In this document: positions 56,702 through 64,000 of the stretch, in pieces
Position numbering within the stretch: position 1 is the stretch's first letter
Layout: each line of letters starts with the position of its first letter
Assembly: GCA_019059635.1 (NCBI GenBank)
Contig: JAGVRJ010000003.1
Span: forward strand, 2,666,001-2,730,000
Origin: Proales similis
Lineage: Eukaryota > Rotifera > Eurotatoria > Ploima > Proalidae
DNA: 64,000 nt
Direction of reading: 5' to 3'
The notes under the pieces: generated by a model
Told to the model about the DNA's origin: nothing
Seen by the model: the letters and a program-made list of their open reading frames with translations, nothing else
Database searches by the model: none
Program-made: the position numbers and the translations under genes

Positions 56702-57760
56702 ATGCATTTTGTCGGTCTCCTCGCGCCTCTCTTTGCCTCATTGCTTCTGCTCGAGACCGCTCATGGCCTCGTCCCAAGGCATGGCCACAGTCAAACTGCG
56801 CTGCCCAACTGTGATGGTCAGTGGTTGAACCTGAATTTGTGTCTTTGATTCATTCGGAAACAAAATCTAAAGACACAATAAACGGAATCGGAATCGACTG
56901 GAATGGAGACGACCATCAAATTGACTCGAGTCTCTTCATTTGCCGATCTCTCTCAGTCTCTCTGAACAGCACTCTGCCGGTGGTCACTTGTCCGCCCGTT
57001 AAAAAGGTAACCAATTAAATGGAGACATTCAAGAACCAAGTTCACGGCGCTCAAGGGATTCCACGTGTGTCTGAATGAGCCGATTGTCTACGACGAGCAA
57101 GTGCCCACCAGTGGGCCTCATCGTCCTGTCTGGGTGAGTGTTGAGCCAGTTTCCTTAATCGACACACACTCGAGCTTATTTGAACCGACTAGGTCACTTA
57201 TGGCGAGTATCTCTACATGGTGAGTTCTGCCGCCAGTTTCTGGCCGCTTTCAATTAAAACCTTCAACCTTCACTTTGAAAGCCTCCTCAACGCTGGGTGC
57301 ACGCCATCGAACACGGTCTGTTCACTGGTTTCTCACAGCAGCCAGGTTTTAGTTGAATGAAAACATTTCAGGAGCGGCCGCATTTTTGTTCAATCCGTGT
57401 GCACCGCGTCAAGAGATCGAAGCGTTCAAGAAGCTGGCAAAGAGCTGTCTACGCAAACATGTGATCACGCCCTACGAGCGACTGCCGGCCGCAGAGCCGT
57501 TCAACGTGGTCACTTTCGGCTGTCGTCTGTCTCTTTCATCAGTGAGAAACAATGAGCGCTCGATTGTGCAATTTTTAAGGGTCAGTCAATTTGACAAACG
57601 GCGCTCGGCTGAATATTGTCACCAGCTTTTTTAGGCGCATGCGATCAAAGACGGGCCGGAGTTTCACTTTGTTGACGACGGCGACTACAAGTTCGGCCTG
57701 CTTGAGAGAGCTGAGCTGGTCAGCGACTTGAAAGACTCTCGCATTTGTCCAACCTATTGA
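56702..57760 (+). CDS. TP53I13: TP53I13-like DUF3105 protein, secreted or membrane-associated
   Basis: Seven exons: 56702-56816, 56873-57006, 57041-57133, 57193-57219, 57282-57315, 57372-57580 and 57635-57760 give 245 aa with closed phases. Exon 1 encodes a signal peptide (GLLAPLFASLLLL). The core matches the DUF3105 domain of tumor protein p53-inducible 13: [31 protein letters not shown], then AFLFNPCAP, CLRKHVITPYE and VVTFGCRL. Human TP53I13 has a C-terminal membrane segment that I do not see here. Cellular function is poorly known. Exon 4 is only 27 nt and exon 5 is 34 nt. The intron at 57007-57040 is only 34 nt, and its acceptor is chosen to keep frame. Confidence 0.8.
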
Positions 57761-58082
57761 GTCACAGAAATCTTGTGTGATTCTTGCACACAAAAGACGA
57801 ATAAAAGATGGGAGAGAGAAAACGCTTGCGTGCTTTTGTTGGCGGCGCTTGATTATGAACGGGTCTCGGTAATTGAAATTAGGACGAATCAAAATTCAGT
57901 GAAAAAAAAGGAGAAACCAAGGGGCGCGTAATCAAAGCTCACAAGTGAGAGAGAGAGAGAGGGGGAGAGAGTTAACACTCTGAGAAACCATTTAATTGCA
58001 ATTATTCGCATAAAAAAAAAGTCTCAACAACAACAAAGTGCGAAACAAATTGAGCAGAGAGTGGAACCAGGCAACGAGCAGC
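57761..58082. other. Short intergenic region
   Basis: AATAAA near 57800 for the upstream gene and a (GA)n tract at ~57949-57970. No gene seen. Confidence 0.55.
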
Positions 58083-58682
58083 ATGCTTGCCGAACGAGAC
58101 GTTCGTCTGGGCCAAGAGACAAGTAGACAAGCGGAAATAGAAGTAAAGGCCGGTGAGATGTCAAATGGCTGCGGCGATGCCCGGGCCAAATGGCACCGTC
58201 CGATGCGGTGTCTGTTTGACTTGAACGAAGACAATCGACCAGTGCATCTGCGCAGCCTCGACTCGTTGACGTACAGGCATTTGAGCGAGAGCAACTATCA
58301 GTTCCCGCAGGACGACTTTCTATCGCAGATACTCGGCAGCAAGAAACGCGTGAGCGACCAACGCAACCAGATCGCCTGCAGGTCATTGGGCGACAAGAGC
58401 TACAGAGTGGCCGAGTACTCGCCTGACTTTTACTCGCGCAAAACGGCTGCGTGGCGAGAGCAGAGGCTCACTCGGTCAAACGAAGAGAACGAAGCTCGGA
58501 GACGGGCGCAAGAGACACTCAAAATGCAAAGACTGCGTCTGGAGCAACAGGAAATCGACGAATCGATCCAGATCGTCGACAATCTCGACCAGTGGAAGCC
58601 GGCGCCAGCTCTAACCTTGCCGTTCAAAGTGTTGGACTTGGCCGACAAAACTGTCAAATATCGACCCAAAGTCACTCGCTAG
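58083..58682 (+). CDS. Conserved-looking protein of unknown family, 199 aa
   Basis: Not recognised. Intronless. The first ATG is at 58083; the open frame upstream starts only with GTG. The N-terminal half has aromatic/proline-rich segments (WHRPMRCLFDLNEDNRP, YQFPQDDFLSQILG). A charged helix follows (~120-165, TRSNEENEARRRAQETLKMQ), then a proline-containing tail ending YRPKVTR. There is no signal peptide, membrane segment or zinc motif. The short soluble layout resembles microtubule inner or axonemal accessory proteins, which would suit the other ciliary genes here, but this is a guess. Confidence 0.6.
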   Translation: MLAERDVRLGQETSRQAEIEVKAGEMSNGCGDARAKWHRPMRCLFDLNEDNRPVHLRSLDSLTYRHLSESNYQFPQDDFLSQILGSKKRVSDQRNQIACRSLGDKSYRVAEYSPDFYSRKTAAWREQRLTRSNEENEARRRAQETLKMQRLRLEQQEIDESIQIVDNLDQWKPAPALTLPFKVLDLADKTVKYRPKVTR

Positions 58683-59389
58683 AGCAAACTAATAAATAAT
58701 TCAAACTTGAATCAAATCAACCAAGCTAGAGGCGACCGGTGAAACGCTTACAATTCTGTCATTAGATGTGTATGGGAAGATGGCTGTCATCACTTGGCCG
58801 TAATCAAAGTTCAGCATTTAAAAATTCAAATGAGACTGCTGATTTTTGGCTCGATCGATTGGCGAATGTACGAACGATTAAAAAAAAACGAAACAGGGAC
58901 CATCAGAAAGAGAGACAGAGAGAGAGGGGGAGAAAGCGACAATTGCCGACACTCAAATTATTTCCTGTGCGAGATTAACGAGCTACGAAAACAAGATAAT
59001 CGGGCACGACTGGGTCGATGGCATTTAAGCATTGTATTGGGTCTACATTAAATCGTTTATTCTATCATATTAACGTCGCTTTGGCTAGAGATTAATTGTT
59101 GTAGGCGCCCCAAAGTCCTTTTCTATGCTGCATCCTTTCATCCCTCGCTCTGTCTCTCTCTCTCTCTCTGGTTCTTGATAAACATAGCGATCGGTCTCTT
59201 GTTTGCCGCTTGCTTATTAGCCCGAGCATAAGAGGCGCACGCAAAGGCCCGTTTCAGAGCCTTAAGCTGGCTTTGTGACTCGTGATTCAAACACGTCGAC
59301 TCCTTGTTTTATTCGATAGGCTCCAGTTCATCTTGTTTCTTTGCCGGTCAAAACCCTCCTTTTGAATCTTCTAATTGCCCAAGAGTACA
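58683..59389. other. Intergenic region before the chitin-binding protein
   Basis: (GA)-rich ~58907-58935 and (CT)n ~59153-59170. AATAAAT just after 58690 could end the upstream gene. No gene supported. Confidence 0.55.
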
Positions 59390-60878
59390 ATGGTCCAGCA
59401 GCTCTTCGTTTGGCCAACGTTGGCCATGTTCACATTCTGGCTCGCACTCGGTACGATCGCTTCATGTTTTCTCAGCCGCTCTTTTCGTTTTAAACGTCGC
59501 CTAAAACTTCAGCGAGCTCGGAAGGAGACCTGCAGGAGCGCAGGAGCAGACGAGACAAAGAGGAAAAATTTGAATGTCCTCGCGACGGCTACTTTCCCGA
59601 TCCGACAAGCTGCAGCAAGTATTACCTGTGCTCGGGCGCGTCGGTCACGCAGCACGACTGCGGCGAGGGCCTCTCCTGGGATGCTGAGCTGCAGCTGTGC
59701 GGCTGGTCAAACACAATCGACTGCAATAACGGCAATCGACCGTGGGAGCAGATCACCGACATCGACGGCGGTAAGTAGCCAAAGCGATTCGAGAGCGGCG
59801 TCATTTCTAATCGCCAAACGAAAAGTCACTCTGTTCCCGACTCGAAAGCCGCGTCGAGACAGAAAGACAAAAACTTCGTACAAGCCGCCTCAGATTAGCG
59901 TGGACACCAACTTCACGTGTCCTTGGGATGCCGAAGGCTACTATGCTGACCCGTACCATTGCACAATCTACCACTACTGCTTGCCAGGCCTGCACACCGT
60001 GCTCGAGTGTCTGGACGGCCTGTGGTACTCTGAAAAAGACGAAGGATGCGTGTGGCCGTCGGAGGCGCAGTGCGCGGCCGCGCCGAGCACCACCACTGAG
60101 CCGACCGTGTTCGTGCCCGGGATGACCCAAAAGCCGACGCTTGTCACAGCCGAGACGGCCATCATCTACGGCACAATTGAATGTCCGAACAAGAAGGCGG
60201 CATTCTACGCCGACCCGTACGACTGCTCTGCGTATCACTTTTGCAACGGTGGCAAGGACAAGGTGCTCAAGTGCGAGCCTGGCCTCTACTACGACCGCAG
60301 CAGGGATGTATGCGATTGGAAGAAGAACGTCAACTGCAAGCACGTCTGCCCGACCAGCGGCCTCCGAATGAAATTCGTTCATCGTAAGTGTGCCCACCAA
60401 CTCCACTTGGCGCCGAGAAGTAAAAACGCCTTCTCTAGCGACGAGTTGCTGTAGGTATTACGAGTGTGTGAACGGCGAGCTAAGAGAGTTCGTCTGCCCC
60501 TATCCGAAGCTGTTCTCGACCGAGACAAAGCAGTGCGAGTCCTATCAGGTGGTCAAGTGCGGTATACGCAACAACTGCAAGTTCCCGTGTGATTTCGACG
60601 ACTCGCCGTTGTGCGCGTTCACGCCCAAATGTGAAGAAAAGATCGACGGCTACTACATCGACGAGTACAGGGCCGGCTGCAAGTACTACTACTTGTGCAA
60701 GGACGAGCGAACCTACAACTACACAACTTGCGACTACGGATTTCGTTTCAACGAGAAGCTTAAGCGCTGCGACTACGCCGCCAACGTCAAGTGTGGCACC
60801 GCACCCCTCCTCTCGGCCTACAACCGCTTGGCTCTCACTGCTCTGCTCTTGTTCTCTTTTGTTCGAAACAATTTTTAA
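59390..60878 (+). CDS. Secreted protein with five chitin-binding peritrophin-A (CBM14) domains
   Basis: Exons 59390-59450, 59513-59770, 59826-60383 and 60439-60878 give 438 aa. Signal peptide MVQQLFVWPTLAMFTFWLALG. Five six-cysteine CBM14 domains occur at roughly 40-90, 137-190, 225-276, 278-336 and 357-405. They show the usual C...DPxxCxxYYxC...C...GLxWxxxxxxC pattern (SCSKYYLCSGAS, HCTIYHYCLPGL, DCSAYHFCNGGK, SCCRYYECVNGE, GCKYYYLCKDER). The linker before domain 2 is basic, and the one before domain 3 is Thr/Pro-rich. The C-terminus is hydrophobic (LALTALLLFSFV) after a small-residue site, compatible with a GPI anchor. Likely a cuticle or peritrophic matrix component. Confidence 0.9.
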
Positions 60879-61162
60879 ACAAAAAAAAATTGAATAATAG
60901 CTGCGCCGGATTCGAACCACTGTTTTCATGAGGCAAATAATCGACTTCCACTCAATAAGTTGTATTTATTCAATTCAAACTGAATCATTGTTGAATGGAC
61001 AGGTCAATTTCGAAAAGAAAGAAATTTAAAAAAGAAAAAAAAAAAAAAGAAGAGCTCATCGTCGTCATCAGCGAAGCGAATCGAACGGTGCTGGCGATAT
61101 TATTATTAAAGAGGCGAAAAAACTTTGTTGGCCGACAGAAACACGCAACAATACTGACGAGA

Positions 61163-62100
61163 TTAAACTTGACTGCAAGGGGCTGGCTGGCTTGCCGAAC
61201 TCTGTCCGGCCTCTTCAGTGTTCGTTGAGGTTTGGATCGACTTGCTGCCGGCCGGAAACAGGTCCTGGTAGTCGGGCGGCTTGTCTTCGGTCAGCGGATC
61301 GTTCGCATTCGCATCCACGTTGCCGTTTAAAGCAGATCCTTTTAGAGTTGAATTATTCGGAAGTGGAATTTTGGCTTCGAAATCGAAATTTTGAGTACCT
61401 TGCGCGTAGACGGGAACGGGCCGAGGGGTGTCTGAGCCATATTTCGATGAAATCTTGGAATCGAACAAAAAGTCCAAGTCAACTTACCGCTGAAGAAGTC
61501 GGTGTGATCGCCCCATCGACGGTTTATGTAATTGGCCACGTAGGTGAACACGATCAGAACGAAGAACAAGAGCAAGAGTCCGAGAGTGGTGGGCACAATT
61601 CGCCAATGATGGGTTTGGTGCGCCATCTCGGTCTCGCTCTCGCTCGGGTCGCTGGCGTCTATGAAACTGACGTCCAGCAAGCGTTTGTGCTTCTCGCTTG
61701 TGAACCAGCAGTCGCATGTGAACACGTAGACGTTGCCGTCAGGGTCGTGCAGCTCGGCTTTGAGCAGATTCCAGTCGTTGAAGAACGAAACTGAATGCTG
61801 CTTGACAATCACGATCGATTTTATGTGGCCAATACGATCGCGGTCCAGTTTGCCGAGTAGAAAGCGATCGATCGAGTTGGCTTCTAACTGGCCTCGGGAC
61901 GGGCTTATGCGAACGATTGGCGAGTTGCCCTTTTCGCCCAGGATCTCAATGAACACCACCGAGTTGGTACCGGCCCAGAGCTTCACTCCAGTGTAGAACA
62001 CAATGGACCATTCACCGTCGCATGACCCGATGCCAATTTTACTTAGCAAGAGAACCAGAGCGAACAGCGCATTGAGCACCGGACTCCCATTCGCATTCAT
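61163..62100 (-). CDS. PLAT/LH2-domain single-pass membrane protein with a cytoplasmic PPxY motif
   Basis: Exons 62100-61488 and 61338-61163 give 262 aa. The ATG at 62100 begins a signal peptide (ALFALVLLLSKIGIG). An extracellular PLAT domain follows (~30-150: WSIVFYTGVKLWAGTNSVVFIEILG, then RIGHIKSIVIVKQ and VYVFTCDCWF). A transmembrane helix (LGLLLLFFVLIVFTYVANYI) and a short tail with KPPDYQDLF come next. PLAT domains bind lipid or protein partners at membranes (lipoxygenases, polycystin-1, LOXHD1). A one-domain type I version is not a family I can name. The second intron region is uncertain: 61487-61339 could contain a small in-frame exon ending PVYAQ. Confidence 0.7.
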
Positions 62101-62467
62101 TTGTGTGCAATCATTCACCTCTGCTCGGTCTGGTGGCCTCTCGCTCTCCTTCTCTCTCTCTGCCTTCGAGTGCGGCTCTGAACGGCCCGAATAATTATGA
62201 AACTCTAATGACGGCGCATAAAGCGCCATCAACTGTCTTAACCGTGTGGTCCAAAGTTTGCCTTCACCTCCTTCAAATATAGGCACCGACCGAACCGTCT
62301 TGCTGGCCAGTTCGGTCCGACTAGCAGCGACTGGCGAAATGCGCTCCAACAGGCCTCGAGCGAGTAGGAATAGTAGAGCAATGCAAATCGCAGCAAAGGT
62401 TAGCTGAATTATGAGGTGTGGCCCGCATCGAGCTGACGTTTGACGTCAATCTCATTTAGGCGTAACG
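62101..62467. promoter_or_regulatory. Divergent promoter region PLAT protein (-) / Golgin-45 (+)
   Basis: A 367-bp gap between two divergent starts. The minus frame stays open upstream of the PLAT start but reads as unstructured Arg/Glu-rich sequence. No X-box or TATA box seen. Confidence 0.45.
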
Positions 62468-63625
62468 ATGAGAAAACGAGAGGTGCTCTGGGAGCCGTAC
62501 AAGGCTGCCACTCTGAACTCGGCCGTTCTTCAAGAGCACGTGAGCGATTCGCGCGCCCAGCTCATCAAGTACGAGCCGGCAGTTGAGCTCACCTCCAAGC
62601 AAGAGGCGTTGTCGGCGCGCACAAAAACTCGCCTGGCCGTCGAGGAGTTTGGCGACGCAGGGCCGCAGTTTCTGGACGCTCGCTTCTACACAGAGGCCGA
62701 TCTGAATCGAATGGCCAGTGTGCTGAAGAAAAGGGCCGAGGGCGGCGAGACGGTGAGCAAGCCGGTGAACGTGGTCGAGCCGATGCCGCAGAAATCGGTC
62801 GACTTTGTGACAGAGAACGAGCGACTGCGCGCCCAAGTCGAGTATCTTCAGTCGCAAATAGAGGGCATGAGCGAACAGCTTCAGATTCAGAGCCAGGTGA
62901 ACGTGGAGCTGAAGAAGATGCTGATCGCGCAGATGGGCGGCGAAGAGTCGCACTACAAAATGGAGCGCATGATAAACGACAAGCAGCGCCTAGAGATCGA
63001 ACTGGACAAGTACTCGAAGCAGATGGACAAGGCGAGCGAGGACCTCGAGCAGATCAAGATTCAATGCGACCTCTGGCGCAGCAAGTACTTGGCCACCAAG
63101 ATGATGAGCGAGGAGGCACTTGTCTGGAAGCGGTTCTTGCACATGCTCAACGAACAAAACCAAAAGTGCATGCAAGCCCTGCTCGACGACAATGCCGTTC
63201 TGAACCGAAAGTTGAACGAGGCTATTCAAGCGCTTAGAGGCTCGAGCGGTGAGCCGCTCTGCCTCAACAATCTTCAAGCTTCGAACGTGCTTCTCAGTCT
63301 GTTGAATCTGAACGTCAAGTCAGAGACGGCAGTGGGCAGCCGTCACAAACGACGCGCCAGTCTTCGCTCAGAGTGTACAATCAGCGAGCTGAGGGCCATC
63401 CATTTAGTCGATCAGTTTGAATGGGTGCATGAGCATTTGAAGCTGGTGAAAGACGGCGACCAGGCGCCCATCAATTCACTTGACCAACTCGAGCATCTCA
63501 TCGAACGCATCAAGACCGACCGCTTGAACAAGTTCACTCGTTTGTTTGAGAGCGTGAACAAGTCCGAGCTGGAGCTGCTGGCCAACATTTGCTCTAGATG
63601 CAACGGTCGACTCCAAATTGTGTGA
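62468..63625 (+). CDS. BLZF1: Golgin-45 (BLZF1), GRASP55-binding Golgi coiled-coil protein
   Basis: Intronless, 385 aa. Golgin-45 tethers medial-Golgi membranes by binding GRASP55 and Rab2. The coiled-coil core (~115-260) includes VNVELKKMLIAQMGGEESHY, ERMINDKQRLEIELDKY and IKIQCDLWRSKYLATKMMSEE. These align with human VNRELKKLLVASVGDDLQYH and IQCDVWRSKFLASRVMADE. The last residues, ICSRCNGRLQIV, match the human CNHCRGELIAL ending: a CxxC plus hydrophobic C-terminus that docks into the GRASP55 PDZ groove. The N-terminal 110 residues are family-divergent. Confidence 0.9.
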   Translation: MRKREVLWEPYKAATLNSAVLQEHVSDSRAQLIKYEPAVELTSKQEALSARTKTRLAVEEFGDAGPQFLDARFYTEADLNRMASVLKKRAEGGETVSKPVNVVEPMPQKSVDFVTENERLRAQVEYLQSQIEGMSEQLQIQSQVNVELKKMLIAQMGGEESHYKMERMINDKQRLEIELDKYSKQMDKASEDLEQIKIQCDLWRSKYLATKMMSEEALVWKRFLHMLNEQNQKCMQALLDDNAVLNRKLNEAIQALRGSSGEPLCLNNLQASNVLLSLLNLNVKSETAVGSRHKRRASLRSECTISELRAIHLVDQFEWVHEHLKLVKDGDQAPINSLDQLEHLIERIKTDRLNKFTRLFESVNKSELELLANICSRCNGRLQIV

Positions 63626-63808
63626 TCTCTCGCTCGTCCTTTTCTCACTTCAGTCGAGACTTTTACAGAAAGGCCAAGAAGCGGCCACGTTACTTTACTG
63701 CTCTCTTTCTATTTATCTCGTGCGGTTTTATTTTTCACTTTTTTTTATCTCTGCGATCAGCTGAGAAGCAAGTTCAAAGTAAAATACCAAAGCCAGTTGG
63801 ACGTGTCT

Positions 63809-63946
63809 TTAATACGCGAATGGGGCTTGCGCGGGCTTGGGTTCGATTGGCTTAGTTTCGAATGGCTTGGTTTTAAATGCCTGCTGCACTGAGAGCGCTA
63901 ATAACAAGGCAGACTGGCAGCAGCACACACAAAGCAGCTTTCGCAT
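63809..63946 (-). CDS. Putative small secreted Lys-Pro-rich peptide, possibly partial
   Basis: 45 aa from ATG 63946. A short basic start, a cysteine cluster and a hydrophobic run (MRKLLCVCCC, ALLLALSV) look like a signal peptide. The mature part would be about 24 residues with repeated [T/E]KP units (TKPFETKPIEPKP) ending APFAY. The frame is open further upstream to 63997, near the window edge. It could be a peptide gene or a chance ORF in the Golgin-45 3' flank. No family recognised. Confidence 0.3.
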   Translation of the reverse strand: MRKLLCVCCCQSALLLALSVQQAFKTKPFETKPIEPKPAQAPFAY

Positions 63947-64000
63947 GTCAGATCGGGTCTGCTGCCTTAATTTAAGCTTCTTCCTCTCTAATTGCATTTA

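Noticed and set aside
60903-60925. tRNA-like B-box on the minus strand (GGTTCGAATCC)
   Set aside because: No A-box, no pairing acceptor stem about 70 nt upstream and a poor T-stem. Chance or an old SINE remnant at best.

Overview
This is nuclear DNA of a small-genome invertebrate animal. Genes are spliced by GT-AG introns, mostly 50-80 nt long. About 26 protein genes sit in 64 kb on both strands, and (CT)n, (CA)n and (CGT)n microsatellites fill the gaps. The gene set is bilaterian: class III myosin with a kinase head, CNC-bZIP, Nanos, ERK, Nck, Skywalker/TBC1D24, testican, EMRE. Five chitin-binding (CBM14) domains in one protein mean the animal handles chitin. An axonemal dynein heavy chain plus its assembly factor DAW1 mean it has motile cilia or flagella. 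I infer a protostome with motile cilia or sperm and a compact genome, and cannot name the phylum from the sequence.

Layout. 0-5 kb: 3' part of a myosin III gene (+). 5-7.6 kb: CNC/NRF transcription factor (-), convergent with the myosin. 8.7-9.7 kb: testican-like secreted protein (-). 11-13 kb: TBC1D24/Skywalker (+). 13.6-14.2 kb: single-pass PPxY membrane protein (-). 15.8-17.6 kb: coiled-coil protein of unknown function and Nanos (both -). 18-21.6 kb: FNDC3 (+). 22-25 kb: LRR1, EMRE and a neuropeptide precursor (all -). 25.4-27.1 kb: DAW1 (-), head to head with an axonemal dynein heavy chain (+, 27.6-42.9 kb, 22 exons). A complete cytochrome P450 gene lies inside one dynein intron. 43.7-44.9 kb: Nck-like adaptor (+). 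45-46.4 kb: MMAA (-). 47.3-48.8 kb: ERK MAP kinase (-). 50.2-50.7 kb: profilin (+). 52.1-53.8 kb: PTBP (+). 54.1-54.8 kb: MsrB (+). 55.0-56.3 kb: SAAL1 (+). 56.7-57.8 kb: TP53I13-like DUF3105 protein (+). 58.1-58.7 kb: unknown (+). 59.4-60.9 kb: five-domain chitin-binding protein (+). 61.2-62.1 kb: PLAT-domain membrane protein (-). 62.5-63.6 kb: Golgin-45 (+).

Exon boundaries were placed by hand from splice signals, reading-frame closure and family alignment from memory. For the dynein, DAW1, ERK, MMAA, LRR1 and CNC genes the phases close exactly.

The strongest links between genes are the DAW1/dynein pair, which shares a 519-bp promoter with two RFX-type X-boxes; the nested P450 with its own TATA-like box and poly(A) signal; and a CNC factor that combines an NRF1-like N-terminal hydrophobic anchor with a KEAP1-type ETGE degron created at a splice junction. 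The least explained items are a PFxWamide neuropeptide precursor, two hydrophobic micro-ORFs separated by one TGA, and two intact genes of unknown family.
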